Below, in pieces: positions 33,367-40,875 of a DNA stretch of 45,788 nucleotides. A model generated the notes under the pieces. The model was not told the origin of the DNA. It searched no databases and saw nothing but the letters and a program-made list of their open reading frames with translations. This stretch comes from an uncultured Flavobacteriales bacterium (GTDB lineage Bacteria > Bacteroidota > Bacteroidia > Flavobacteriales_G > Salibacteraceae), in contig CAJXZP010000026.1 in NCBI GenBank assembly GCA_913062955.1, positions 1-45,788 on the forward strand, given 5' to 3'. A program made the translations under genes and the position numbers. The stretch's first letter is position 1. Each line of letters starts with the position of its first letter.

Positions 33367-34004
33367 TAGGAATTATTTATTGGATTGGATTTTTTATTAG
33401 AATCTAACTGAATCGGTTGAATGGATTTTTGATATAAATCAATAATAGTATTCACGCCTACGGGAAGAGGGAGTGGAGATACATTTACGAGCACTTTCAA
33501 GGAGGAACTATTTTGTCTACGATATGGAGAGGTGGCGGAGGTATCTTCACGCGAGTCGTAACTTATTTTTCCTTTTAATTGGGTGTTATTTGTAGGTTGA
33601 CCAAATGAGTTGGTGGAGTTTTTACAAGTGGAGGTGTTCCGATTAATCTGTTCATGGATCTCCATTTCAAACTGTACATTCACTTGATCTACCGCTAAGG
33701 AGTTTAATGGGATTATGGTAAGAATAGGTAGATTGAACGTAGTTTCTATGGTTTTCATAACAGGCTTTCCATGTGCATCTGTGGTGTCCTCCAGCACGTT
33801 TTGAATCAATACCATTTCAATCATTAGGGGTTCAAATCGCCCATTTACTTCGTTAAATCCTGTATCCATCATAAAAGTGGTTTGTTCTCGTTGCATCATT
33901 GAATTGGCATGAGCAGCAGCCACCAATGGGGCACTAATTATATTTTCAATCGCATGTGAATTAGATTTACCGGGTTTAAAAGAACGTATTTTATTGTGAA
34001 ACAT
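33366..34004 (-). CDS. DUF2589 family protein, second member
   Basis: I choose the ATG at 34004 because the upstream in-frame ATG at 34046 would add 14 hydrophobic residues (MNFSPFFSIIFQPT) not seen in its paralogue. The 212-residue product keeps the plan of the first DUF2589 gene: ENIISAPLVAAAHANSMMQ near the start, FMMDTGFNEVNG, FEPLMIEMVLIQN, then TFNLPILTIIPLNSLAVDQV followed by VQFEMEI, and a C-terminal PLPVGVNTIIDLYQKSIQPI. No signal peptide or membrane helix. Its stop codon overlaps the start of the zinc-ribbon gene by one base (TAATG), suggesting translational coupling. The molecular role of DUF2589 is unknown to me. Confidence 0.83.
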   Translation of the reverse strand: MFHNKIRSFKPGKSNSHAIENIISAPLVAAAHANSMMQREQTTFMMDTGFNEVNGRFEPLMIEMVLIQNVLEDTTDAHGKPVMKTIETTFNLPILTIIPLNSLAVDQVNVQFEMEIHEQINRNTSTCKNSTNSFGQPTNNTQLKGKISYDSREDTSATSPYRRQNSSSLKVLVNVSPLPLPVGVNTIIDLYQKSIQPIQLDSNKKSNPINNS

Positions 34005-34063
34005 AGTTGGTTGGAATATTATTGAAAAAAATGGACTGAAATTCATCAGCCCATTTAGAATGT

Positions 34064-34750
34064 TTAGGATACCTCTATCGGTTGAATTGCATTGGTAAAT
34101 GCCTCAATAATGGTATTTACCCCTTTAGGTATGGGTAACTGTCCGGCATGTACGTTAACCGTGTACTTGGCCGAGTTACTTTTTTGATAATGGGTACTGT
34201 GTGTTTCAGAATCCTTATGATCATAACTCGCACTTCCTTTTATCGTTGCCGAAAAAGGGCCCCAACCCATCTTAGCTTCAAAGCTGGCTTGTCCTGCCGT
34301 GCTATTAGAAATGGTTTTGTTTGTGTCTTCCGAGAAACTAGATTTCACTTCCATTTCAAACGTAATATCTACGTTATCTACACCCAAAGAGTTTATTGGG
34401 ATGATGGTTAATAAAGGAAGGTTAAACTGAGTCGTTACATTATTAAAAGTAACATTGTTTCCAGAACCGGAACCCGATCCTTGAGCTCCGCCCGATTGGA
34501 CGATTACAGGTCTTGACAAAGACATTTCAATCATTATTGGAGAATAGCTCACACTAGCAGTACCCGACCCTGTTCCAGAACCTGGTGAAGCCGTCACTTT
34601 GTTAAAGCATGTGTCCAATAAAAAACTTGTCTGTGTCAAAGCCATTGAAGCATTACCCTTAGCCGCTGCATTTAACGGTGCTCCTATTAAGGAGTCCATC
34701 GGTAACCCAGAAAATTGCTGGGCCATCGATACTAAATCTCTGTCTGCCAT
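34064..34750 (-). CDS. DUF2589 family protein, first member of operon
   Basis: A 228-residue soluble protein. An N-terminal helical segment (LPMDSLIGAPLNAAAKGNAS) is followed by a Gly/Ser-rich insert (residues ~52-90), the core strands NLPLLTIIPINSLGVDNVDI and TFEMEV, and the C-terminal PIPKGVNTIIEAFTNAIQPI. This wording is characteristic of DUF2589, a bacterial family with no function known to me. It opens a seven-gene minus-strand operon (DUF2589, DUF2589, zinc ribbon, DUF2589-like, small hydrophobic protein, GH25, GT9). An intact -7 element and a 21-bp dyad lie just upstream, so this gene sets the expression of the whole unit. Confidence 0.85.
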   Translation of the reverse strand: MADRDLVSMAQQFSGLPMDSLIGAPLNAAAKGNASMALTQTSFLLDTCFNKVTASPGSGTGSGTASVSYSPIMIEMSLSRPVIVQSGGAQGSGSGSGNNVTFNNVTTQFNLPLLTIIPINSLGVDNVDITFEMEVKSSFSEDTNKTISNSTAGQASFEAKMGWGPFSATIKGSASYDHKDSETHSTHYQKSNSAKYTVNVHAGQLPIPKGVNTIIEAFTNAIQPIEVS

Positions 34751-34781
34751 TATTTTGACGTTTTAAAAATTAATAATTAGG

Positions 34782-34861
34782 AGTAGGTTTCGCGAATCTA
34801 CTGCTCAAATCTATTTATTCTTACTCCTGAAATAACACGTATAAATACCTGTTTAACAGGT
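34782..34861 (-). promoter_or_regulatory. Promoter and operator region of the DUF2589 operon
   Basis: On the minus strand TAGATTTG (34806-34813) is an exact TAnnTTTG -7 element, 55 bp before the ATG. Immediately downstream lies a 21-bp dyad (34782-34802) centred on the palindrome TTCGCGAA with AGTAG/CTACT arms. Upstream, ACCTGTTTAACAGGT (34847-34861) is a perfect palindrome with a one-base centre. TAAATACCTG at 34842-34851 recurs at 34875-34884. The -33 box is weak. Confidence 0.5.
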
Positions 34862-35304
34862 GTTTTGGTAAGGGTAAATACCTGAATAATCCTGCTGTAA
34901 TAATTACCTAGTAGAGAACTGTTACGATAGGCGTACACGGAAATCATTCTTTTTATGGCTATTTACACACGACTTGTTCCGGGTTTCACTAATTTACTTA
35001 GGGTAGAGTGTACGAATGAAAATGGGGGGTATTACTAAAAAACTATTTTATACGCTAGTTGAAACACGAGGTAAGTTGTTGTTGTTAACTTTCGTTTCTC
35101 CTAAATGAGGTGCATTCGTAATTAATATATAGCCAAAAAGCCTATAATAAAATACTTAGTAATTTCCCGGGTGCTTTTTTTCCTGGGTTTCCCAATTATT
35201 GGTAGGGATATAGCTCGCTAACCAACGATGTGGTTATTTTAAAATGTCTAGTCCAGATTAAATATGTCAGGAGGATTACCTACCGGTAATTTTGAACTGG
35301 ATAA
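34862..35304. other. Non-coding stretch between the operon promoter and the gene relic
   Basis: No intact gene on either strand. Stops are dense in all frames. The only items noted are the second TAAATACCTG copy at 34875-34884 and short protein-like fragments without continuity. It is part of ~950 bp without an intact gene between the DUF2589 promoter and the DEAD-box helicase stop codon. Confidence 0.6.
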
Positions 35305-35341
35305 GAGTTTATACTAAAAGAGTTTATACTAAAAGAGTTTG
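35303..35341. repeat. 15-bp tandem repeat, about 2.6 copies
   Basis: The unit AAGAGTTTATACTAA is present at 35303-35317 and 35318-35332, then a partial AAGAGTTTG at 35333-35341. In the plus frame starting at 35305 the repeat encodes EFILK pentapeptides without a stop, so it may be an in-frame duplication in a former gene. Confidence 0.9.
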
Positions 35342-35633
35342 TTTCCGTCTTTTTAACCGGGGCTAAGCATAAGGGTAACGGTGCTATCACCCATATGTTC
35401 GTTGGTTTTAGATTCAATGATGACCTGGCCTATATCCATGGCTACCTTTCAAGAATAAAAAAAATACGGGCAAGGAGGATTTTCGCTACAAAAGAGTGTG
35501 CACCAACCCGGATACCGAATTAATTGTAAATGGAATTAAATACTTTTCTGTGATTGAATCGTGTCACTCTGGTATTTAGGGTATTATCCGTAGCTATTTC
35601 GATTATTTTGCTCAAAATTCGGATTGGATATAA
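35305..35633 (+). pseudogene. Relic of an unidentified protein-coding gene
   Basis: From 35305 an open plus-strand frame reads EFILKEFILKEF, then FLTGAKHKGNGAITHMFVGF and RFNDDLAYIHGYLSRIKK, up to an eight-A run (35457-35464). If one A was lost there, the frame continues as NTGKEDFRYKRVCTNPD, ELIVNGIKYFSVIESCHSGI, a TAG at 35577-35579, then IIRSYFDYFAQNSDWI to TAA at 35631-35633. The joined ~108 codons have natural composition, but I recognise no family and no start codon is present. It could also be chance; the length and continuity across one repairable frameshift argue for a decayed gene. Confidence 0.45.
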
Positions 35634-35707
35634 CGAGATTAATTGGACACCAATGATTCAACCCTCCACTTGGAAAGTTCAAACCTAGACGAGCACCTCA
35701 ATCGAAA

Positions 35708-36844
35708 CTAGATCAGTTTATCACTCTCAATCATATCCACCCGTTTCTTCATTTTCTTTTGAATGATTTTGAAATGATGGGCATCTTCTGGTGTCACAAA
35801 TGTAATGGCTTCCCCTGGGTTTTCGGCACGACCGGTCCGACCAATACGGTGAACAAAATCTTTTGGAGACCGGGGTAATTCGTAGTTTATCACAAAGGGT
35901 AAAAATTCAATATCAATACCACGAGCCAATAAATCGGTAGCGACTAATACATTAATGTTTTTGTTTTTAAACTTCACCAAAGAATCGGTTCGAGAACCTT
36001 GACTCTTTTTACCATGAATGGCAGCCGCTTTTATTCCGTTTTTTGTTAATTTTTTAACTAAGTGATCTGCTTTAAAAATAGACGATACAAAGACCAATAC
36101 TTGATCCATATCCTTTTCGTCCAATAAGTAACGGAATAGGGGACCTTTGTTTTCTTCGTTTACAAAATATCCGGTTTGGTTAATTAACTCTATATTGTTT
36201 TCCTGTTCCTCAGGAGCTACATTAATGACCTCTGGATTGTTAAGAATAAGCTTGTTAACTTGATCTACATTTTCATCCAATGTAGCCGAAAATAGAAGGT
36301 TTTGACGTTTTTTAGGTAGTAAGCCAAAAATACGGTTCATTTCTTCCTGAAAACCTAAGTTCAATAATTTATCAGCCTCATCCAGTACTAATGTCTTTAC
36401 CGAATCTAAATGGATGGCTTTGTTTTCTGCCAATTCTAGTAACCGACCAGGAGTTGCTACTAATACATTCACTCCAAACAAACCTTTCATTTGCGGATTG
36501 ATGGATACCCCACCAAATACGGCCATTGTTTTCACAGGACGTGGTAAAAACTCACCTAAAGATTGAAAAACCTCCTGGACTTGAACCGCTAATTCACGGG
36601 TAGGAACAATAACTAAGGTAGCTACATGACGGTCACGCAATTCTTGTTGACCTTGGGTGGCCATTAAAATTGGCAGAACATAACTGGCGGTTTTACCCGA
36701 ACCTGTTTTAGCAATTCCGAGTACATCTCTACCAAAAATAATGCTTGGAATAGCTTTTTCTTGAATAGGGTAGGGTTTGGTAATGTTTTGACCTTCTAAT
36801 GCACGAAGCAATGATGGAGCAAGTCCTAAATTTAAAAACGACAT
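35708..36844 (-). CDS. DEAD-box RNA helicase (RhlE-like)
   Basis: A 378-residue helicase core with all motifs: Q motif (ITKPYPIQEKAIP), motif I AKTGSGKT, Ia PTRELA, Ib TPGR, II DEAD, III SAT, and motif VI HRIGRTGRAENPG. It ends shortly after the core, without the long basic tail many RhlE proteins carry. DEAD-box proteins of this type unwind short RNA duplexes in ribosome assembly and RNA decay. It follows the miaE gene with a 21-bp gap, so both are likely transcribed from the promoter upstream of miaE. Confidence 0.95.
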   Translation of the reverse strand: MSFLNLGLAPSLLRALEGQNITKPYPIQEKAIPSIIFGRDVLGIAKTGSGKTASYVLPILMATQGQQELRDRHVATLVIVPTRELAVQVQEVFQSLGEFLPRPVKTMAVFGGVSINPQMKGLFGVNVLVATPGRLLELAENKAIHLDSVKTLVLDEADKLLNLGFQEEMNRIFGLLPKKRQNLLFSATLDENVDQVNKLILNNPEVINVAPEEQENNIELINQTGYFVNEENKGPLFRYLLDEKDMDQVLVFVSSIFKADHLVKKLTKNGIKAAAIHGKKSQGSRTDSLVKFKNKNINVLVATDLLARGIDIEFLPFVINYELPRSPKDFVHRIGRTGRAENPGEAITFVTPEDAHHFKIIQKKMKKRVDMIESDKLI

Positions 36845-36865
36845 AGAAAATCTTTTAAGTTTGTA

Positions 36866-37468
36866 TTAATGTACCAATCCGTTTAACGGAAGATTTTTAC
36901 AGATTTCAGCTTCAATTTGAACCATTTCGTCCAAACGTTTCAATACTTCATCCTTTTCGTAGTATACCAAAGCCATTTCCACAAAAATGTTTCCATGACG
37001 GTCTTCACTTTTATACAACATGGTGTAAAAAGCTTCCATTTCTGGTTCTGGATGGTTTTCGGCAATTAAACGAAAACGCTCAGCACCCCTAGTTTCCACA
37101 ATAGACGCAATAATTAAACGATCCATGAAACGTTCTCTCCATCCTGATCGACAGGCTTTTATTAGTCTATTTACATATAAATCCTTTTCAATTTCTTTAG
37201 GAAACGAAAGCCCACGTTTCGTCATGATTTTATACACTTGTTTGAAATGCACTAATTCTTCCAAAGCAATATCAATCAATTCAGGAATGATCTCTACTTT
37301 TTCTGGAGCCTTGGCAATAAAACTTAAGGCCATGTTGGAAGCTTTACGCTCATTATCGGCATGATCAATTAAAAATCCGTCAAAATTTTCGATAGCTGCT
37401 TCCACCCATTCTTTAGGGGTTTCAAATGCTAACTGAATTTTATAATCTTTTGGTAATTGCTTTTCCAT
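36866..37468 (-). CDS. miaE: tRNA-(ms[2]io[6]A)-hydroxylase
   Basis: A 200-residue non-haem diiron protein of the MiaE family. Metal-ligand segments are IDHADNERKASNMALSFIA (Glu near residue 41), ALEELVHFKQVY (Glu and His), SIVETRGAERFRLIAENH and KSEDRHGNIFVEMA. MiaE hydroxylates the isopentenyl side chain of ms2i6A37 in tRNA. The protein is cytoplasmic. A -7 element is only four bases before its ATG, so the mRNA is probably leaderless. It is followed by a DEAD-box helicase gene in the same operon. Confidence 0.92.
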   Translation of the reverse strand: MEKQLPKDYKIQLAFETPKEWVEAAIENFDGFLIDHADNERKASNMALSFIAKAPEKVEIIPELIDIALEELVHFKQVYKIMTKRGLSFPKEIEKDLYVNRLIKACRSGWRERFMDRLIIASIVETRGAERFRLIAENHPEPEMEAFYTMLYKSEDRHGNIFVEMALVYYEKDEVLKRLDEMVQIEAEICKNLPLNGLVH

Positions 37469-37472
37469 GCCG

Positions 37473-37502
37473 CAAAAGTAACTCGAAACTGTTTTTATGC
37501 AG
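37473..37502 (-). promoter_or_regulatory. Promoter of the miaE/DEAD-helicase operon, adjacent to the start codon
   Basis: On the minus strand TACTTTTG (37473-37480) is an exact TAnnTTTG -7 element, with CTG (a partial -33) 19 bases upstream (37500-37502). Only GCGG separates it from the ATG, implying a leaderless or nearly leaderless mRNA. Confidence 0.55.
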
Positions 37503-37569
37503 ATGTATTTTTAAAAAAACTGTGGATAGTTTTCCAATTGTTTTAAACCTTAATCTATCTTTTTTAAGA

Positions 37570-37577
37570 TACATTTG
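37570..37577 (+). promoter_or_regulatory. -7 promoter element of the xrtF operon, adjacent to a GTG start
   Basis: TACATTTG is an exact TAnnTTTG element. It ends five bases before the GTG at 37583, with the bases CGGAC between, echoing the GCGG that follows the divergent miaE element. The -33 is not clear. Confidence 0.45.
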
Positions 37578-37582
37578 CGGAC

Positions 37583-38110
37583 GTGCAACTTCTCAGGAAA
37601 TACAAGGCAGTCTGGCTATTTCTACTTCGGTTTTTTGGAGTATATCTACTTGGCGTTTTGGTGTATAACACTTATTTGGATCAATTCGGCTCCCAATTGG
37701 ATGACATAACCCGAAGGGTTACCGAACAAGTGGCCGTCATGTTCTCTTGGACCTTACCCGAAATTAGTTGTGTATATTCGGAGGTGAATCCAATGTCCGA
37801 GATTAGGTATTTTGATTCCATATTATTACTTTTAATAGAAGGGTGTAATGCGGTGAGTGTGATGATTCTATTTATGTCCTTTTTATTCGCATTTAAAGGG
37901 AGTTTTAAAAATTATCTATGGTTTGTCCCTCTAGGATTGGTGGTGCTCTATGTGTCTAACTTACTTCGGATTTACCTTATTGGGATGATCCGCTTATATT
38001 TTCCAGATTACACAAACATGGCGCATGACTTTATTTTTCCTGGAGTAATATATGGAACCACATTTTTGCTTTGGATGATTTGGGTCAAGTTTTTAGTTAA
38101 AAAAGATTAG
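37583..38110 (+). CDS. xrtF: Exosortase family protein XrtF
   Basis: A 175-residue polytopic membrane protein with a GTG start; no in-frame ATG comes before residue 53. It has the exosortase catalytic set: Cys88 in IEGCNAVSV, Arg129 in SNLLRIYLIG and His148 in AHDFIFPG. Exosortases are thought to cleave and process surface proteins with PEP-CTERM-like tails; XrtF is the flavobacterial form. The next gene encodes the typical XrtF-associated protein, and pdxH and a GT2 gene follow in the same tight operon. No target protein with a recognisable sorting tail was seen in the window. Confidence 0.92.
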   Translation: MQLLRKYKAVWLFLLRFFGVYLLGVLVYNTYLDQFGSQLDDITRRVTEQVAVMFSWTLPEISCVYSEVNPMSEIRYFDSILLLLIEGCNAVSVMILFMSFLFAFKGSFKNYLWFVPLGLVVLYVSNLLRIYLIGMIRLYFPDYTNMAHDFIFPGVIYGTTFLLWMIWVKFLVKKD

Positions 38111-38111
38111 G

Positions 38112-38567
38112 ATGAGTACGAGAGAAATCATATTTGCGGTGTTCGGAGTCCTTGGCTTAATGGCCGTTCGGTTTTTGGCTCCAATGGTATTTTATGATCC
38201 ACTTATTGCTTTTTTTCACCAAGTGGATTATCAGATAAACGTATTACCCGAAATCCAATATTTCACATTGTTTATTTCTCTTCTGATTCGATTTGTAGTG
38301 AATAGTGTGTTATCACTTGTCCTCATCAAATCTTTATTTAAAAGAAGCGAAATTTTAGAAGTTACGGCTGTTTTATTTGGGATTACGTTTTTGATATTGA
38401 CCCCCATCTTGTTTTATTTGATATGGGACGGTTCACCAAATAACTATCAGTTTCTGTTTTATGTACGTAGAATATTAATACATCCGATACTCACATTGGT
38501 TCTAATTCCTGCATATCTGTATCATCAAAATAGATCAAAGTCGAAGTCTAAAAAAGAAATGGAATGA
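38112..38567 (+). CDS. Exosortase F system-associated membrane protein
   Basis: A 151-residue protein with about four hydrophobic segments, including ALIRFVVNSVLSLV-like and LTLVLIPAYLYH stretches. The start is two bases after the xrtF stop and its own stop overlaps the pdxH start by four bases (ATGA), so it is co-translated. This partner protein is known from flavobacterial xrtF loci, where it is required to define the family; its activity is unknown. Basic C-terminal tail (NRSKSKSKKEME). Confidence 0.88.
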   Translation: MSTREIIFAVFGVLGLMAVRFLAPMVFYDPLIAFFHQVDYQINVLPEIQYFTLFISLLIRFVVNSVLSLVLIKSLFKRSEILEVTAVLFGITFLILTPILFYLIWDGSPNNYQFLFYVRRILIHPILTLVLIPAYLYHQNRSKSKSKKEME

Positions 38568-39217
38568 TTGAAGAAGTTTCAAATTACCTCAACCAAATTC
38601 GTCATGAATTTACCTCTCAAGCTTTGAATGAGAAAGCAGCAGGGGATAGTCCCGTGAAATTGTATGCGAAATGGTTGGAAGAAGCAGTAGGGGCTCAGGT
38701 ATTGGATCCTAAGGCCATGGTGGTTTCTACCGTATCTAAAAATGGTAAACCTTCCTCTCGCGTGGTGTATAACCGTGGAATAAATGAAACGGGATTTAAA
38801 TTTTTCACGAATTATGATAGCCGTAAAGGACATGATTTAGAGGCTAATCCATTTGTTTCGGTCAATGTGTTTTGGTCGGAAATGGAACGTCAAATACGGA
38901 TGGAAGGAAAGGTTTCTAAATTATCGGAAGAAGACAGTGATACTTACTTTCACGATCGTCCTCGGGATAGTCAAATTGGAGCATGGGCTTCGGCTCAAAG
39001 CCAAAAGGTGGTAGATAGAACCGAATTAGAAAAATGGGTGAAACATTTTAATAAAAAATTTGATGGAGTAGACGTGCCTCGTCCACCACATTGGGGGGGG
39101 TATTTAATAGAAGCAACCTATTTTGAATTCTGGCAAGGTCGCCCTGCTCGTTTGCATGATCGAATTGTTTTTGAAAAAACGGATTCTGACTGGAATAAAT
39201 ATAGAGTAGCTCCCTAA
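38564..39217 (+). CDS. pdxH: Pyridoxamine 5'-phosphate oxidase
   Basis: A 217-residue FMN enzyme with the PdxH layout: AMVVSTVSKNGKPSSRVV near residue 49 (FMN-binding strand), FFTNYDSRKGHDLEANPF, VFWSEMERQIRMEGKV (substrate and FMN contacts), SQIGAWASAQSQ, and the C-terminal PHWGGYLIEATYFEFWQGRP signature ending RLHDRI. It oxidises pyridoxamine or pyridoxine 5'-phosphate to pyridoxal 5'-phosphate. It sits between the exosortase F associated gene (4-base overlap) and a GT2 gene (1-base overlap), an arrangement recurrent near XrtF in flavobacteria. Confidence 0.97.
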   Translation: MIEEVSNYLNQIRHEFTSQALNEKAAGDSPVKLYAKWLEEAVGAQVLDPKAMVVSTVSKNGKPSSRVVYNRGINETGFKFFTNYDSRKGHDLEANPFVSVNVFWSEMERQIRMEGKVSKLSEEDSDTYFHDRPRDSQIGAWASAQSQKVVDRTELEKWVKHFNKKFDGVDVPRPPHWGGYLIEATYFEFWQGRPARLHDRIVFEKTDSDWNKYRVAP

Positions 39218-40476
39218 TGAATAATATTGAAAAGTATGTGGCTAGGCAAACCTTTTTGCCTCCCATTTTTACTGAGCATCCAAGCCCTAACGTGGGGTTG
39301 ATGATTACTTTACCTGCATTTTCTGAACCAGACTTACTCGAATCCTTAGAAAGCTTGAAGGCCTGCGAACTTCCTATTTGTCCGGTAGAGGTGATTGTAC
39401 TGATCAATCATCCCGTAACAGCCACCGACCAGCAAAAGCAATTAAATAATCGTATAAGTTTGGAGGCTCAAAATTGGGCTAAGAAAAACAATACGAAACA
39501 ATTGCAGTTTTTAGTATCGCATCCTATTGAATTACCAAAGAAACATGCGGGAGCTGGATTGGCCCGTAAAGTGGCGATGGATGAAGCTACCGTAAGATTA
39601 CAATATTCGGAAGTGGAGAATCCCGTCATTGCTTGTTTTGATGCAGACGCTACGTGTTCATCTAACTACCTTAAATCCATTGAGCTTCACTTTACTCATC
39701 ATCCTAAATCATTGGGGTGTTCCATAAATTTCGAACATCCTCTAACGACTAATACCGATGATTTTTTAAATGAATGCATCGTCCAATACGAACTGCATTT
39801 ACGTTATTATCAAGCGGCTTTGGTATATGCTAAACATCCACAGGCTGAGTTTACCGTGGGTTCTTCTATGGCTGTTACACGTAATGCCTATGTGGCTCAA
39901 GGGGGAATGAATAGACGAAAAGCTGGGGAGGACTTTTGGTTTATGCTCAAACTGATGATGGCCGGTGATATTTCGGCCATTGAAGAGGCAACGGTATATC
40001 CATCTTCTAGAGAATCTTTTAGAGTTCCTTTTGGAACCGGAAGAGCAATGACGGAAATGAACGAGAAAAAGGACCATACCTTTTTTACAGCTCCATTTTC
40101 CAGTTTTGAACGATTACGTGTGTTTTTGGAAGGCGTGGATGCTTTATTTGACGGATCTGTCACCATTAGAGATGAATTGACGTTGAAATTCTTGGTGAAA
40201 GAAGATTGGCAGGAAATTTTAAAAGAAATTAGAACTTACACTACGGATTTACCCAGTTTTCAAAAACGGTTTTACCGGTGGTTTAATGTGTTTATGGTCA
40301 TGAAATTCTTTCATTTCATTAGGGATGAAGGCGTAGCGGATGTACCTGTATTGAAGGCATCTAATGCATTAGGCCCTAAGTTAGGTTTGGCTTCTGATTT
40401 TATTACCGCTAATCAGGCTTTGTTGTTTTTTAGAACAAAAAAAAGAGTGCAACCATCCGATTACACTCGTCATTAA
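39217..40476 (+). CDS. Family 2 glycosyltransferase
   Basis: A 419-residue GT-A type protein. Its N-terminal region includes NVGLMITLPAFSEPDLLES, VEVIVLINHP, and the metal-binding CFDADATCSSNYLKSIE (DxD-like Asp) near residue 142; EDFWFMLKLMM near residue 234 supplies the catalytic ED pair of GT2 enzymes. No membrane helix is visible, so it acts on the cytoplasmic face. The start overlaps pdxH by one base (TAATG), making it the fourth gene of the xrtF operon. The sugar and acceptor are unknown; a link between exosortase and glycan assembly is plausible but inferred. Confidence 0.85.
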   Translation: MNNIEKYVARQTFLPPIFTEHPSPNVGLMITLPAFSEPDLLESLESLKACELPICPVEVIVLINHPVTATDQQKQLNNRISLEAQNWAKKNNTKQLQFLVSHPIELPKKHAGAGLARKVAMDEATVRLQYSEVENPVIACFDADATCSSNYLKSIELHFTHHPKSLGCSINFEHPLTTNTDDFLNECIVQYELHLRYYQAALVYAKHPQAEFTVGSSMAVTRNAYVAQGGMNRRKAGEDFWFMLKLMMAGDISAIEEATVYPSSRESFRVPFGTGRAMTEMNEKKDHTFFTAPFSSFERLRVFLEGVDALFDGSVTIRDELTLKFLVKEDWQEILKEIRTYTTDLPSFQKRFYRWFNVFMVMKFFHFIRDEGVADVPVLKASNALGPKLGLASDFITANQALLFFRTKKRVQPSDYTRH

Positions 40477-40500
40477 ATTACATAGGTATACGTAGTCTTT

Positions 40501-40707
40501 TTATTTGGATTCGGCCTTTTTGGGAGCTGCCTTTTTAGCCGCAGGTTTTTTAGCCGCTGCTTTTTTGGGAGAAGCATCTTTCTTTTCAACCGCTTTTTTT
40601 ACGGGAGCAGCAGAGGGTACATATGTGTTTTTTATTTTTTGTCGGGTAACTCCAGCAGAGCCCATTACCCTTTTGCCTTTGGCCGTTTTTTTATCACCTT
40701 TTCCCAT
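40501..40707 (-). CDS. Ribosomal protein bTHX with extended basic tail
   Basis: A 68-residue protein whose first 26 residues match bTHX: MGKGDKKTAKGKRVMGSAGV followed by TRQKIK. THX binds in the head of the 30S subunit and is normally about 26-45 residues. Here residues ~27-68 add a Lys/Ala/Pro-rich tail (KKAAAKKPAAKKAAPKK) like histone H1 tails, likely disordered and able to contact RNA. The gene converges with the GT2 gene, 24 bp away. The tail is unusual in length but the core match is clear. Confidence 0.85.
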   Translation of the reverse strand: MGKGDKKTAKGKRVMGSAGVTRQKIKNTYVPSAAPVKKAVEKKDASPKKAAAKKPAAKKAAPKKAESK

Positions 40708-40802
40708 AATTTTATTCTGTTTTTTGGTTTAAGAAACTTAAACCTGATATATGAAATAATTCGGTTTAAAGGTAACAAAGTTTTTGAATTACTTCCCTCT
40801 CC

Positions 40803-40845
40803 AAAAAAAGGCTGTTTTTAAGCGAATGACGTTAATAACAGCCTT
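40803..40845 (-). terminator. Terminator of the RmlD-like gene
   Basis: On the minus strand AAGGCTGTT (40837-40845) pairs perfectly with AACAGCCTT (40808-40816) around a 20-nt loop; the second arm runs into a seven-T run (40803-40809). It lies 30 bp after the RmlD-like stop codon. Confidence 0.8.
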
Positions 40846-40875
40846 GAAATAGTTAATTGGGTTAGAATATCTCTA

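Noticed and set aside
40505-40732. 75-codon plus-strand frame opposite the THX gene
   Set aside because: It is the Ala/Phe-rich complement of the Lys/Ala-rich THX tail; THX homology on the minus strand settles the coding strand.
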